Source: Microvirga puerhi (GTDB taxonomy: Bacteria > Pseudomonadota > Alphaproteobacteria > Rhizobiales > Beijerinckiaceae). From it: a DNA stretch of 64,000 bases. Shown here piece after piece: positions 35,536-46,087 of this stretch (positions within the stretch are counted from its first letter, which is position 1; every line of letters begins with the position of its first letter). The notes under the pieces are model-generated. The model saw nothing but the letters and a program-made list of their open reading frames with translations, did not search any database and was not told the DNA's origin. The position numbers and the translations under genes are program-made. The stretch covers positions 62,001-126,000 of the forward strand of contig NZ_JAIRBM010000013.1 of assembly GCF_020089865.1 (NCBI RefSeq), written 5' to 3'.

Positions 35536-36420
35536 CTACTCTTGCGGAGGCTGTGAAGAACGGCCGCCTGAGCCCCGCACGGCATCGAGAGAGTTCGCCA
35601 GCGCGACATAGCCTGCGATCGGTACGTTCTCGGCCCTGATCGTTTCATCCAGCCCGGCGGCGGCGATGAGGGCGCTCGGGTCCGGCAGCAAAGACTTCAG
35701 GCTCTGGCGAAGCATCTTCCGACGCTGACCGAAGGCGGCTCGCGTGACGGCCTCCAGGCTCTGGACGCGGCACGGCAGGGGGGCTTGGCGCGGTGTGAGG
35801 TGGACGATGCTCGACGTGATCTTGGGAGGAGGCACGAAGGCGGAGGGCGGGACGTCGAAGAGGATCCGCGCTTCGGTCCGCCAGCCACAGAGAACGCCCA
35901 GGCGACCGTAATCCTTCGGATTCTTCTCGGTGGCGACGATCCGTTCTGCGACCTCACGCTGAAACATCAGGGTCAGCGAGGTCCACCAGGGCGGCCAGGC
36001 CTCGCCCGTGAGCCATCCGATCAGAAGGGCCGTCCCGACATTGTAGGGCAGGTTGGAGATGATCCGGACGGTGCCGTCGCCAACCAGAGGCCTCGGATCG
36101 AAGGCGAGTGCATCTGCCTCGACCACATCGAGCCGGCCCGGATAATGGGCCGCAATCTCTGCCAGGGCCGGAAGGCAGCGCGCATCCCGCTCGATGGCGA
36201 TGAGCTTATGGGCCCCCGCCGCCAGAATCGCACGGGTCAGGCCGCCCGGGCCGGGACCGACTTCGATCACGGTCGCGTTCTCCAAAGGCCCCGCGGAGCG
36301 CGCGATGCGGCTCGTCAGGTTGAGATCGAACAGGAAGTTCTGCCCGAGGGACTTCTTCGCCATTAATCCATGGGCATGGACCACCTCGCGAAGCGGTGGC
36401 AGATCGTCGATCCGGCTCAT
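35536..36420 (-). CDS. rsmA: 16S rRNA dimethyladenosine transferase
   Basis: A 294-residue KsgA methylase that dimethylates two adjacent adenines near the 3' end of 16S r[16 protein letters not shown], the SAM motif [16 protein letters not shown] and the catalytic [14 protein letters not shown] are intact. The start ATG overlaps the pdxA stop by four bases, the classical pdxA-rsmA pairing. Confidence 0.97.
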   Translation of the reverse strand: MSRIDDLPPLREVVHAHGLMAKKSLGQNFLFDLNLTSRIARSAGPLENATVIEVGPGPGGLTRAILAAGAHKLIAIERDARCLPALAEIAAHYPGRLDVVEADALAFDPRPLVGDGTVRIISNLPYNVGTALLIGWLTGEAWPPWWTSLTLMFQREVAERIVATEKNPKDYGRLGVLCGWRTEARILFDVPPSAFVPPPKITSSIVHLTPRQAPLPCRVQSLEAVTRAAFGQRRKMLRQSLKSLLPDPSALIAAAGLDETIRAENVPIAGYVALANSLDAVRGSGGRSSQPPQE

Positions 36421-37436
36421 CGCTCGTGCGCTCCCGCGGAGAGGTGAGCCGCAAGGCCAAGGGCCGCCATGAGGCTGTCCGGCCGCGCAAGACCCTTTCC
36501 GGCGATATCGAAGGCGGTGCCGTGATCGGGCGAGGTCCGCACGAAGGGAAGCCCCAGGGTCACGTTGACGGCGTCGTCGAAGGCGATGGTCTTGATCGGG
36601 ATCAGGGCCTGATCGTGATACATGGCGAGCGCCGCATCGTAGCGGCTGCGGGCCCGTGCGTGGAACATGGTGTCCGCAGGCAGGGGCCCCGTTGCTTCGA
36701 TGCCCTCCGCGCGCAGGGCCGCGATAGCGGGGGCGACGATGTCGTCGTCCTCGCGTCCCATGGTGCCGTTCTCGCCGGCATGGGGATTGAGCCCGGCCAG
36801 GGCGAGCCGCGGATGGGCGATACCGAACCGGCTCCGGAGATCACGCGCAACGATCCGCCCGGTGCGGACGATCAGGTCCGTCGTCAGGGCCATCGGAACC
36901 GATGCGAGGGGAATATGGACGGTCACGGGCACCACGGCGAGGGTCTCGCTCCACAGCATCATCACCGGATGAGGCGTATCCCCACCGTCGGACGCCAATG
37001 AGGCAAGAAACTCCGTATGACCGGGATGAGTGAACCCGGCTTGGTAGAGGACGTGCTTCGCGATCGGGTTCGTGACAACGGCGGCGCCGGCTCCGTTCCT
37101 CACCAAAGTAACGGCGGTCTCGATGGATTCGATGATTGACCGGGCGTTTGACGGGTCGGGCTTTCCGGAGTTGGCCGAAACATTCGCCAGGAGGGGGATG
37201 ACCGGAAGGGCCGTGTCGAAAACCGAAACCGCTTCCTCCGGTGCGACGCTCTGAATCGGCACGTCCCAGCCGAAGGTCTCGGCGACGCGGGTCAGGAAAA
37301 CGGGATCGGTGAGGATTGCGAAGGGAGGCAGGCGTGCCTCCTTACGCTGGAGCCACGCCTTCAAGGTCAGTTCGGGGCCGATGCCGGCGGGATCACCTTG
37401 CGTCAGGAGAAGCGGGCGAGACGCCGTGGCGGTCAC
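36417..37436 (-). CDS. pdxA: 4-hydroxythreonine-4-phosphate dehydrogenase
   Basis: A 339-residue enzyme of pyridoxal phosphate synthesis. [17 protein letters not shown] at the N-terminus, the metal-site histidines in [13 protein letters not shown] and [15 protein letters not shown], and [18 protein letters not shown] at the C-terminus are all present. The start is GTG, overlapping the lptD stop (GTGA). It lies in the conserved lptD-pdxA-rsmA order (surA, often between, is absent). Confidence 0.96.
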   Translation of the reverse strand: MTATASRPLLLTQGDPAGIGPELTLKAWLQRKEARLPPFAILTDPVFLTRVAETFGWDVPIQSVAPEEAVSVFDTALPVIPLLANVSANSGKPDPSNARSIIESIETAVTLVRNGAGAAVVTNPIAKHVLYQAGFTHPGHTEFLASLASDGGDTPHPVMMLWSETLAVVPVTVHIPLASVPMALTTDLIVRTGRIVARDLRSRFGIAHPRLALAGLNPHAGENGTMGREDDDIVAPAIAALRAEGIEATGPLPADTMFHARARSRYDAALAMYHDQALIPIKTIAFDDAVNVTLGLPFVRTSPDHGTAFDIAGKGLARPDSLMAALGLAAHLSAGAHER

Positions 37437-39979
37437 TGGGCCGCAATGCCGTCTTGCGAAGAGGAACCGCCGTTGAGGGTCTGATTGAACGACACCTCGC
37501 CTAGGGTCTTAAGCTCGAGCCGGAGCAGAACTGTGTGATTGCGGTCCTTCTCACCCGAGGTGAGCGACACATCGCGCGGCGACACGGAATAGCTTACCGA
37601 GAAGGTCGTGCATTCGTCGATATAGCCGAGACCCAGGGACATGGAGCTGACATAGACGGAATTCTGGCGGTTGTAGACGGCCGTTGCCGGATTGACCGCA
37701 AACTGCGTCGCAAAATTGTCGCGGGCCAGGAGGTAGCGATCGAGATCGAGAAGCAGCGAGCCTGTCACGTACCAGTTCGGCGTGATGTTCCATGTTCCCG
37801 AGGTCAGGATGCCTTCGCGCCGGTGATCGAAGCCGATCTCGGGCTGAGCCGCATAGCGAGCATAGGTCAGGCTTGCCGAGAATGGGATGTACGGGTTGAA
37901 GTTCGCCGTAATGCCCGCCTCGAGGCGATTGAGATCGAAGTTGTCCTTGTCAAAGCGACCGCGCGTCACGAACGTGAAGTTCTTGTTGGGCGAGAGCTGG
38001 AACCGGCCCACATAGTCGGAGACGCGGGTGTCGAGACCGGACTCGAGGCCGGTATTCACCAGGTCTGGCTTGGCGAAGGAGTTCGTGCCGGCAAGCTGAT
38101 AGGACTGGCCGAACAGGATGTTGGCGTAAAAGTCGTTCGCTCCGGTGACCGTGTACTGGATGCCTACATTGGCCCGCGTTCCGCCTTCCGCACGGTCGTA
38201 GCCGGAGAACTTGTCCCAATCGAAGAGGGACGTGTCCTCGAAGACGAGGCTCTGTGCATCCTCGTTCGGCAGTGTGCCGATCCGGGTTTCGCTCGGGCGA
38301 GCGATGATCTGGGCGATCGGTTCGATCACCTGCTTGCCCGAGGTACCCAAGCTGGCGACGAACGGGAAGCGGTATTCCAGACCGATGGCCGGCATGCCGC
38401 GGAAGGCGTAATTCTCTTCACCGCTGATGAAGTTCGGCAGCTCGTTATTCTGGAAGCCGGTGATGTCCGGCGAAACCCGGAACGCATCGCCTCGCAGGTA
38501 AGTGAAGGGCGTCCAGACCTGGCCGACGGGATCGATGAACTCACGCCGCCACGACAGGTTCAGCGACGCACGGGTCGTCGTTCCGCTGATGCCGCGCACC
38601 AGGCAGGAGCTTTTGTCGAAGATCGCGCAGGTTTCATAAAGGCCGAAGAGGAATGTGGTCGCCTTCGGAATCTGCTGATATTGAGCCGCCTGCCGCGTCA
38701 GGCTCGTGACATTGGCATCGATCGTCAGCTCGCCACCGATGCCGGCGGGCGTGATGCGCTTGTTGTAGTCGACGACCGGGGCAACGACAGGCTGCTGCTT
38801 CTGCCAGTCGGTGCTCGACAGGCCCTGGAAGTAATAGCCGCGCATGTCGAAGAACGAGCGATCTCCGAGCCCCTGAAGGTAGAGCGTCGAGATCGACTCC
38901 TTTACGTAAACCGTATTGAGGCTCTCGCTGCGGACGCGATAGTTCGTGAGGAACCACTTGTCGGACAGGAGCGCGACATCCCAGCCCCACTTCCAGCGCT
39001 CGTTGATGTAGAAGAGGCCGGTGGATTCCAGCGACCCTCGCTCCGTCCGGTCGCCCGGACCGCTGGGAGAGGGCAGGAAGGCGCCAGGATCCTGCTGAGA
39101 AATCCCCGTGGCGCGGATGTTGTAGAAGCCGTTGTCGAGTCGATGGCGCCATTCCACCTGGCCGAGGAAGCCCTGCCGGCTCAGATAGGTGGGCGTGAAG
39201 GTGAGGTCGTAGTTCGGAGCGAGGTTCCAGAAGAACGGAATCGACGCACCGTATCCGAGCGCGCTCGAATAGACGTAACGGGGCGACAGGAAGCCGGTCT
39301 TGCGCTTGACCGTCGGATCCGGCGTCCAGAAATACGGCAGATAGGCGACCGGAATTCCATAAATCTCAAGCGTCGCATCCTCGTAGTAGATGGTCTGCTC
39401 GCTGTTGTTGTGAATGATCTTCGCGGCCTTCACCTGCCAGAGCGGCGGCTTTTCCGGATTCTCCTTGCAGGGCTCGCAGGCCGTATAGGTGCCGCGCTCG
39501 AAAACGGTGGTCTCGCCCTCGGCCCGTTCGGCACGGGGGGAGGAGAAGCGAGTCGTGATCGGCACGCCGTTCTGGACGGTCTTCTGCACCACACGCAGCG
39601 AATCGATGAACCCGTTCTTGAAATCGTCCGTGAGCTCGAATCGAGATCCCGTGGTGATACCGCCATGCTCATCGGTCAGGCGGGCATTGCCTTCCGCATA
39701 GACGCGGCCGGTGTTCCGATCATAGGTGACGCGATCGGCCTGAAGGGTCCGGCCCTGGTAGTTCAGCTGGACGTCGCCGGAGGCCGAGATCGTGTTCTTG
39801 TCGTTGTTGTAGATGATTTCCTTGGCATCGACCAGGAGACGGTCGTTGCCGGAGCCGGACTGGGCCGGGCTCCCGAAGCGCTCATTCAAGGTCTGGGCAA
39901 CAACAGGGGTCGACACGACGGCACAGAGAAGCGCCATCGCGACCGCAGAGATTGCGATCGTTGTCTTGACCCGAGCCAT
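37433..39979 (-). CDS. lptD: LPS-assembly protein LptD
   Basis: An 848-residue outer membrane protein that inserts lipopolysaccharide into the outer leaflet with LptE. Signal peptide with cleavage after VVA (about residue 30), N-terminal OstA jellyroll (DAKEIIYNNDKNTISASGDV, YEGNARLTDEHGGI-like), a conserved CEPC motif plus downstream Cys for disulfides, then the long beta-barrel. Two adjacent ATGs (39982, 39979) follow AAGGAGTG; the second has better spacing. Confidence 0.94.
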   Translation of the reverse strand: MARVKTTIAISAVAMALLCAVVSTPVVAQTLNERFGSPAQSGSGNDRLLVDAKEIIYNNDKNTISASGDVQLNYQGRTLQADRVTYDRNTGRVYAEGNARLTDEHGGITTGSRFELTDDFKNGFIDSLRVVQKTVQNGVPITTRFSSPRAERAEGETTVFERGTYTACEPCKENPEKPPLWQVKAAKIIHNNSEQTIYYEDATLEIYGIPVAYLPYFWTPDPTVKRKTGFLSPRYVYSSALGYGASIPFFWNLAPNYDLTFTPTYLSRQGFLGQVEWRHRLDNGFYNIRATGISQQDPGAFLPSPSGPGDRTERGSLESTGLFYINERWKWGWDVALLSDKWFLTNYRVRSESLNTVYVKESISTLYLQGLGDRSFFDMRGYYFQGLSSTDWQKQQPVVAPVVDYNKRITPAGIGGELTIDANVTSLTRQAAQYQQIPKATTFLFGLYETCAIFDKSSCLVRGISGTTTRASLNLSWRREFIDPVGQVWTPFTYLRGDAFRVSPDITGFQNNELPNFISGEENYAFRGMPAIGLEYRFPFVASLGTSGKQVIEPIAQIIARPSETRIGTLPNEDAQSLVFEDTSLFDWDKFSGYDRAEGGTRANVGIQYTVTGANDFYANILFGQSYQLAGTNSFAKPDLVNTGLESGLDTRVSDYVGRFQLSPNKNFTFVTRGRFDKDNFDLNRLEAGITANFNPYIPFSASLTYARYAAQPEIGFDHRREGILTSGTWNITPNWYVTGSLLLDLDRYLLARDNFATQFAVNPATAVYNRQNSVYVSSMSLGLGYIDECTTFSVSYSVSPRDVSLTSGEKDRNHTVLLRLELKTLGEVSFNQTLNGGSSSQDGIAAQ

Positions 39980-40014
39980 CATCACTCCTTGCAAGGCCTG
40001 TCCCTCGAGGGCCG

Positions 40015-41100
40015 TCAACCGTCCTCTTGGTACAATAAGGCGAGCGTCCCCAACAAGCTGCCCACGACAGCAGGGAGCCAGGCGGCGACCATCGTACTGA
40101 TGATTCCGGAGGCACCAAGCTCCGCCATAAGCTCCGTGGCGACATAAAGCACGAAGCCAGCGGCGACGCCACCCAGAACCATCATCGCCACACCACCAAA
40201 TCGAAAGAATCTTAACGAAACGGATGCCGCTACGAAAACCATGGCGATGAAGAGCAGCGGACGGGCCAGAAGCACATCATAATGGAGCCTGTAGGCCGTG
40301 GTGTTGAGGTCGGCTTTCTGGAGCCGGTCAATGGTCTCCTTGAGCTTCCAGAAAGGCACCGCGTCCGGATCGGTAAAGCTTTGCCGGACCTGGGACGGCT
40401 GCAAATTCGAGGCGATCATATAGCGCTCGTAGACGTGGGGCTCCTCGACAGCGGAGAGAACCCGCGCGTCCTTGATCTCCCAGTAACCCTCATGGAGCGT
40501 CGCCTCGCTCGCCTCGATTCGCTGGCTGAAGGCACCCGTATTATCGAAGGTGTAGATCGTCACCCCGGTGAGTGTCGCCGAATCGGCGAGCGATCCCTCC
40601 GCCCGGAAGATCGCCTGCCCGTCGATGCTTTTCTGGCGCAGCCACAGGGCCTTTCCGTTGGGCTGGAAGGCCTTTGCGAAGACTTTCGCCTCGATATTGG
40701 TGGCCCGCTGCTTGAGGACGGCCGAAACGGGATTGTAGACCGTGATCGACAGGACGCCGATCAGAAGGGCAACGAAGAGGCCCGGCTGCAGGAACTGCCA
40801 GGCCGAGACGCCGGCCGCGCGGGCCACCACGAGCTCGAGCTTGCGGCTGAGCTGAAGAAGGCTTGCCATGCTGCCGAAAAGGATCGCGAAAGGCATGATC
40901 TGCTCGGCAATCGCCGGGGTCCGGAAGAGGGCGAGCTGCGCCATCAGGGCCGGGGTCGCCCCCTCGGTCTCGCCCGCCCGACGCATGAGTTCGACGAAAT
41001 CCAGCGTATAGGCGAGGGCAAAGACCGTAGCGAAGACGAGAAAGATCATCTTCAGGAACTGCCGGGAGAAATAGCCCCCGAGCGTCGCGCCGATCAGCAT
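40015..41100 (-). CDS. lptG: LPS export ABC transporter permease LptG
   Basis: A 361-residue YjgP/YjgQ permease that, with LptF and LptB, extracts LPS from the inner membrane. Six membrane segments flank a periplasmic beta-jellyroll (about residues 140-260). Family blocks are ALAYTLDFVELMRR, ILFGSMASLLQLSRKLELVV and ARAAGVSAWQFLQP. The ATG at 41098-41100 is two bases after the lptF stop. No lptB is present in the window. Confidence 0.94.
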   Translation of the reverse strand: MLIGATLGGYFSRQFLKMIFLVFATVFALAYTLDFVELMRRAGETEGATPALMAQLALFRTPAIAEQIMPFAILFGSMASLLQLSRKLELVVARAAGVSAWQFLQPGLFVALLIGVLSITVYNPVSAVLKQRATNIEAKVFAKAFQPNGKALWLRQKSIDGQAIFRAEGSLADSATLTGVTIYTFDNTGAFSQRIEASEATLHEGYWEIKDARVLSAVEEPHVYERYMIASNLQPSQVRQSFTDPDAVPFWKLKETIDRLQKADLNTTAYRLHYDVLLARPLLFIAMVFVAASVSLRFFRFGGVAMMVLGGVAAGFVLYVATELMAELGASGIISTMVAAWLPAVVGSLLGTLALLYQEDG

Positions 41101-41102
41101 GC

Positions 41103-42263
41103 TCAAGCCTTCTGGAGTTTGGTGAGCCGGGAGGGGAGAAGCGCCCGGAAGAGGGCGTTCGTTCTTGCCCGGACGGCCCGCAGCGCCGATCCCTGGAAAA
41201 TCAGCAGCAATGAGGTGGCGATGGCGAACAGAGGGGCGCCGTAAACGCCGATCACGGCCAAGGGCGAGCGAACGACGGCGCTGGAGGCGGCAAAGCCGGC
41301 AATGCGCAGCGCAACGACCGCCAGCACCGCGGAGGCCATGGCAAGACCACGCCCCTGACGGGTCGTGCGCGCCTCTCCGAGGGCCGCGAAGGCGATGGTC
41401 ATCATGGCCAGCGGATAGAGCCAGGCCGAAAGCCGATCATGAAGCTCGGCCCTGAAGCGACCTTCCTGATATTGATAGAGAAATTCGCTCGTATCGGGAA
41501 ACAGCAGCTGGGTCGTGCTGCGCTCGCGCGGCTTGTAGACGATGTCGCCGTTCTCTTCGTTGAAGGCTGCGAGATCGACCGCGTAACGTTCGAACGCCAC
41601 GATCGAGGAATCGCGGCTGTTCGGCTCCTTGCGCTGAACGCTGCCTTTTTCGAGCACGAGATAGGCTTGGCCGTTCGACTCGACCGTCTGCCCGCGTTCG
41701 GCCAGATAGACGACGGCTTTGTCCTTGACCCGTTGGTCCTGCATGAAGATGCCGAGAAGCGCGTCGCCCGACCGCTCGCGATAATGGAAGGTGATTCCGT
41801 TATCGAGCGTGATGAACTGCCCTTCCTTCGCCATCGTGGCCACGAAATCGGCGCGAATCTTGGTGACGAGGTTGCGCAGTTCCTGAAAGCTTGCCGGCAT
41901 CAGATAGACCGTGATGATCCCGACGACGAAGCACACGAACGCGGCGAGGACCAGAAACGGCCGGAGAAGGCGCCGCGGCGGCATGCCGGCGGCGCTCATG
42001 ACGATCAGCTCCGAATCGCCGTTGAGCTTGTTCAGCGCGTAGAGGGTGGCAAGGAAAAGGGCCACCGGCGAGATCACGTTGATCAGGGCCGGCAGCGACA
42101 GGCCCGTCACCGTGAAAAAGATGAACAGGGTCTGGCCCTTGCCGGTCAGAAGATCGAGCTCGCGCAGCGCCTGCGTGATCCAGATCACGCCTGTCAGGGC
42201 GATGAGGCACGCGGCGAAGGCCGAGAAAGTGATCTTGAGAATATAGCGTTCGAGGAGTGTCAT
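41103..42263 (-). CDS. lptF: LPS export ABC transporter permease LptF
   Basis: A 386-residue permease partner of LptG with the same six-segment plus jellyroll layout. It opens MTLLERYILKITFSAF, and carries SPVALFLATLYALNKLNGDS and MSAAGMPPRRLLRPF. An upstream in-frame ATG at 42272 (Met-Gly-Phe prefix) is an alternative start. It is the first gene of lptF-lptG-lptD-pdxA-rsmA, read from a promoter region shared with the divergent pepA. Confidence 0.93.
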   Translation of the reverse strand: MTLLERYILKITFSAFAACLIALTGVIWITQALRELDLLTGKGQTLFIFFTVTGLSLPALINVISPVALFLATLYALNKLNGDSELIVMSAAGMPPRRLLRPFLVLAAFVCFVVGIITVYLMPASFQELRNLVTKIRADFVATMAKEGQFITLDNGITFHYRERSGDALLGIFMQDQRVKDKAVVYLAERGQTVESNGQAYLVLEKGSVQRKEPNSRDSSIVAFERYAVDLAAFNEENGDIVYKPRERSTTQLLFPDTSEFLYQYQEGRFRAELHDRLSAWLYPLAMMTIAFAALGEARTTRQGRGLAMASAVLAVVALRIAGFAASSAVVRSPLAVIGVYGAPLFAIATSLLLIFQGSALRAVRARTNALFRALLPSRLTKLQKA

Positions 42264-42466
42264 GAAGCCCATCGCGGCAGGCGCCTGGATCCTGGGTACT
42301 CTGTCACATGCCCAAAAGGCAAGTCTGGCGCATTCCAACAGCTTGAGATTGCGCCGCTTTCGCGGCAAAGCTGGGTGATCCCGAAGGCGAAATGCGTTAT
42401 GTCGCCAAAGGTCGCAGCCGTCCATACCGGCTGATGGTTCGCATCGGACGATTTCGAGAGGATTTC

Positions 42467-43957
42467 ATGGCCGAAAACATCAAGATCGACTTCCAGGCGC
42501 CTTCTGCGGTCGACGGTGGCGACGTCGTCGTGTTCGTCGGCGAGGCTCTCAAGCCGTCCCCCGCCGTTGCCAAACTGCTGGGCCAGAAGGCGGTCGATCT
42601 GATCGCGAAGGTGGCCGCGGTCGAAAACTTCAAGGGCAAGGCCAAGTCCGCCATGGCCATCGTCGCGCCCTCGGCGCTCTCCGTGGATCGCCTCGTCGTT
42701 GTCGGCCTGGGCGGGGAAAAGGACCGTGCCAGCCTCGACTGGGCACAGCTCGGCGGCTTGGTGGCGAGCAAGACGTCCGCCAAAACAGCAACCGTGATGG
42801 CTGATTTTCCCGGTATCACGGCGACCCCGGAGAACATTGCCGACATGGCCTTGGGGATCCGGCTGCGGCGCTACAGCTTCGAGCGCTACAAGACCAAGAA
42901 GGACGACACCAAGACGGAAGGAACCAGCCGCTTCGTCTTTGCCGTTTCCGCCCCGGCCGAGGTCAAAAAGGCCGCCAAGACGGCCGACGGCATTGCGGCG
43001 GGTGTGACGATCGCACGCGAACTCGTGAACGAGCCGCCGAACGTGCTGGGTCCGAAGGAGTTCGCCGCCCGGGCGGAGGCGCTGACGAAGCTCGGCGTGG
43101 AGGTCGAGATTCTCGATGAAAAGGCCATGCAGAAGCTCGGCATGCGAGCCCTGCTCGGTGTCGGACAGGGCTCGACGCGGGGCAGCCGCGTCGCCGTCAT
43201 GCGCTGGAACGGCGGCAAGGCGGGTGCCCAGCCCATCGCCTTCGTCGGCAAGGGCGTGGTGTTCGATTCCGGCGGCATCTCGATCAAGCCCGGCGCGGGC
43301 ATGGAGGACATGAAGGGCGACATGGCTGGTGCGGCCTGCGTCGTCGGCCTCATGCATGCGCTGGCGAGCCGCAAGGCGAAGGCGAACGTAGTCGGCGCCA
43401 TCGGTCTCGTCGAGAACATGCCCGACGGCAGCGCCCAGCGCCCCGGCGACATCGTCACCACCATGTCCGGCCAGACCATCGAGATCATCAATACCGACGC
43501 TGAAGGCCGGCTCGTCCTGGCCGACGTGCTCTGGTATGTCCAGGACCGCTTCAAGCCGAAATTCATGATCGATCTGGCCACCCTGACCGGCGCGATTCTC
43601 GTGGCGCTGGCGCAGGAATATGCAGGGCTGTTCTCGAACAATGACGAGCTGGCACAGCGCATCGCCGCGGCCGGGCAGGCGACGGGCGAGCGCGTGTGGC
43701 GCATGCCGGTAGGCCCCGAATTCGACAAGATGATCGAGTCGAAATTCGCCGACATGAAGAACTCCGCCGGCCGGCAGGGCGGATCGAGCACCGCGGCGGC
43801 GCTGCTCCAGAAATTCGTCAACGACGTTCCCTGGGCGCATCTCGATATCGCAGGCACGGCCATGGGTTCGCCGCAGACGGAGATCAACCGCGGATGGAGC
43901 TCCGGCTGGGGCGTGCGCCTGCTCGACCGCCTCGTACGCGATCACTACGAGGGCTAA
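42467..43957 (+). CDS. pepA: leucyl aminopeptidase (M17 family)
   Basis: A 496-residue cytosolic metallo-aminopeptidase. The M17 signature NTDAEGRL is present with the two-metal site residues in [16 protein letters not shown] and [15 protein letters not shown]-like [12 protein letters not shown] marks the domain junction. The ATG at 42467 fits the family N-terminus; the ribosome site is GAGAGGATTTC. holC follows after 58 bp. Confidence 0.95.
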   Translation: MAENIKIDFQAPSAVDGGDVVVFVGEALKPSPAVAKLLGQKAVDLIAKVAAVENFKGKAKSAMAIVAPSALSVDRLVVVGLGGEKDRASLDWAQLGGLVASKTSAKTATVMADFPGITATPENIADMALGIRLRRYSFERYKTKKDDTKTEGTSRFVFAVSAPAEVKKAAKTADGIAAGVTIARELVNEPPNVLGPKEFAARAEALTKLGVEVEILDEKAMQKLGMRALLGVGQGSTRGSRVAVMRWNGGKAGAQPIAFVGKGVVFDSGGISIKPGAGMEDMKGDMAGAACVVGLMHALASRKAKANVVGAIGLVENMPDGSAQRPGDIVTTMSGQTIEIINTDAEGRLVLADVLWYVQDRFKPKFMIDLATLTGAILVALAQEYAGLFSNNDELAQRIAAAGQATGERVWRMPVGPEFDKMIESKFADMKNSAGRQGGSSTAAALLQKFVNDVPWAHLDIAGTAMGSPQTEINRGWSSGWGVRLLDRLVRDHYEG

Positions 43958-44015
43958 GGCGAGTGGAGCCGGAAAAGGGTTTTGCGGTTATCGTTGGAAC
44001 CTCGTGCAGGAGCAC

Positions 44016-44468
44016 ATGACCGAGATCCTTTTCTATCATCTCCAGCAGCAGCCTCTCGAAGCGGTGTTGCCGACCCTGCTCCAGAAGACCCTGGAGCGCG
44101 GTTGGCGCGCCGTGGTGCAGGCGACGACGGAGGAGCGCCTCTCGGCTCTCGACGATCACCTGTGGACGTTCACCGACGAGAGCTTCCTGCCTCATGGGAC
44201 GGACCGGGAGGCCCACGCGGCCGACCAGCCCGTCCTGATTACGCTGAGCGGCGGCAATCCCAACGGATCGCAGATCCGCTTTCTCGTCGAGGGTGCGGAC
44301 CTGCCGGAGGATCTGACTGCCTATCAGCGCATCGCGATCCTGTTCGACGGCAACGACGTACAGGCTCTCGCCCTGGCGCGCGATCATTGGCGGGCCGTGA
44401 AGGAGGCGGGACATGACGCTACCTATTGGCAACAGGACGAACGCGGGCGCTGGCAGCGGAAGGCCTGA
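44016..44468 (+). CDS. holC: DNA polymerase III chi subunit
   Basis: A 150-residue chi subunit that links the clamp loader to SSB. EILFYHLQQQPLEAVLPTLL, the WTFTDESFLPHG block and RIAILFDGNDVQAL match alphaproteobacterial HolC. The ATG at 44016 follows AGGAGCAC. The pepA-holC pairing is conserved widely in proteobacteria and supports the call. Confidence 0.93.
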   Translation: MTEILFYHLQQQPLEAVLPTLLQKTLERGWRAVVQATTEERLSALDDHLWTFTDESFLPHGTDREAHAADQPVLITLSGGNPNGSQIRFLVEGADLPEDLTAYQRIAILFDGNDVQALALARDHWRAVKEAGHDATYWQQDERGRWQRKA

Positions 44469-44523
44469 CCGCCGGGAACGGAGAGTGTCTTCTTCCGTTC
44501 ACCGAACTCTTCGAGGATGGATC

Positions 44524-46080
44524 ATGATGTCTCGCAATCTGCGCCTGTCCCTGCTCGCCGCTCTGTGTTTGCCACTCCTGGCCTCGGGCATGTCCTATGC
44601 TCAGGAGCGACCAGGGCAGGGGGCTCAGGCGCCACAGGAGCAGCGGCAGCGGCCGCCAGCCGATGCGCAACGGCTTCCGCCGGAATCCGTCACCCATCAT
44701 ACGATCGAGCTTCCGGGCCGGACGATCCGGCTGACGGCGACGGCCGGCAGCCTGACCCTGACCGATCCGCAAGGGGCCCCTCAAGCGGAGATCGGCTTCA
44801 TCGCCTATACGCAGGACGACGCGGATTCCGCGACACGCCCGGTGACCTTTGCGGTGAATGGCGGGCCGGGCGCATCCTCGGCCTATCTCAACCTTCTGGC
44901 CATCGGACCCTGGCGGCTCGCGCTTGACGGTCCGTCCATCAGCCCTTCGGCGTCTCCTACTCTGGTCCCGAATGCCGAAACATGGCTCGATTTCACCGAT
45001 CTGGTGTTCATCGACCCGCCGGGCACGGGCTACAGCCGCGTCCTCGGCAATGACCAGGTGCGCGAGCGCTTCAATTCCGTGCAGGGAGATATCGACGGTC
45101 TCGCCGCCTTCGTCATGCGCTGGCTGAAGGAGAAGGGTCGCTTGCGGTCTCCGAAGTTCTTCGTCGGTGAGAGCTATGGCGGTTTCCGCGGGCCTCTCCT
45201 CGCTCACAAGCTCCAGAACGATCAGGGGATCGGATTAAACGCGCTGGTGCTCGTCTCGCCGGTCCTCGATTTCGGCTGGCTCAATCAGCGCTCGGGCGCT
45301 CCCTGGGCGGAGGCTGGCCTCCTTCCATCCTTCGCGGCATCGGTGCGCGCGCAGCGGGGGCCCGTGACCCGCGAGACCATGCAGGATGTCGAGCGCTATG
45401 CATCGGGCGAGTACATGACCGATCTCATGCGCGGCCTGCAGGATCGGGAGGCAGTCGACCGGGTCAGCCGCCGCGTCGCGGAGCTGACCGGATTGAGCCC
45501 CGACCTGACCCGGCGGCTTGCCGGCCGGATCGATGCGCGGACCTTCCAGAGGGAGTTGCGGCGTCAATCGAACGAGGTGGTGAGCGCCTACGACGCCAAT
45601 GTCTACACGGCGGATCCCGAGCCCAATGCGAATGGCGCCCGGTTCGAGGACCCGGTTCTGTCCGCCATGACGGCGCCCCTGACGAGCGCGATCATCGATC
45701 ATCTGACCCGGACCCTCAACTACAAGGCCGAGGGTCGGTACAATCTCCTCAACGAGAGTGTCGCCCGTGGGTGGCGCTGGGGCGGGGGACGAGACGCGCC
45801 GGAGAACACGGATGAGCTGAAGAGCGCGATGGCGCTCGATGGCTCCATGCAGGTGCTCGTCGCCCATGGCTTCACGGATCTCGTCACGCCCTATTACGCG
45901 ACTCAGCTCCAGTTGAGCCAGATTCCCGATCTCGGACCTGTGCGTCGCCTGTCCCTCAAGGTTTACGACGGCGGTCACATGTTCTATTCGCGCAATGCAT
46001 CGCGGCGGGCGTTCCGGGACGACGTGCAGGCGCTTTTCGACAAGGCGTTGCAGGCGCAGACCGCCGTCAAAAAGGACTGA
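44524..46080 (+). CDS. exported serine carboxypeptidase (S10 family)
   Basis: A 518-residue exported peptidase. A signal peptide is evident (SLLAALCLPLLASGMSYAQ), followed by a Gln/Pro-rich linker to about residue 55. The alpha/beta-hydrolase core has the Ser in FVGESYGGFRGP, Asp in HGFTDLVTPYYA and His in YDGGHMFYSR, with FAVNGGPGASSAYLNL for the oxyanion and DPPGTGYSR. This is a full catalytic triad. S10 enzymes act at acidic pH on C-terminal residues. The lipoprotein gene follows seven bases after the stop. Confidence 0.92.
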   Translation: MMSRNLRLSLLAALCLPLLASGMSYAQERPGQGAQAPQEQRQRPPADAQRLPPESVTHHTIELPGRTIRLTATAGSLTLTDPQGAPQAEIGFIAYTQDDADSATRPVTFAVNGGPGASSAYLNLLAIGPWRLALDGPSISPSASPTLVPNAETWLDFTDLVFIDPPGTGYSRVLGNDQVRERFNSVQGDIDGLAAFVMRWLKEKGRLRSPKFFVGESYGGFRGPLLAHKLQNDQGIGLNALVLVSPVLDFGWLNQRSGAPWAEAGLLPSFAASVRAQRGPVTRETMQDVERYASGEYMTDLMRGLQDREAVDRVSRRVAELTGLSPDLTRRLAGRIDARTFQRELRRQSNEVVSAYDANVYTADPEPNANGARFEDPVLSAMTAPLTSAIIDHLTRTLNYKAEGRYNLLNESVARGWRWGGGRDAPENTDELKSAMALDGSMQVLVAHGFTDLVTPYYATQLQLSQIPDLGPVRRLSLKVYDGGHMFYSRNASRRAFRDDVQALFDKALQAQTAVKKD

Positions 46081-46087
46081 GAACAGC

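Noticed and set aside
37535..40147. 870-residue open frame on the plus strand opposite lptD
   Set aside because: lptD is certain by motif and by its place next to lptG and pdxA; the antisense frame reads through three genes' overlaps and resembles no family.
42260..43945. 561-residue minus-strand frame opposite pepA
   Set aside because: pepA carries the M17 signature; the opposite frame is His/Asp/Arg-rich noise typical of high-GC antisense frames.
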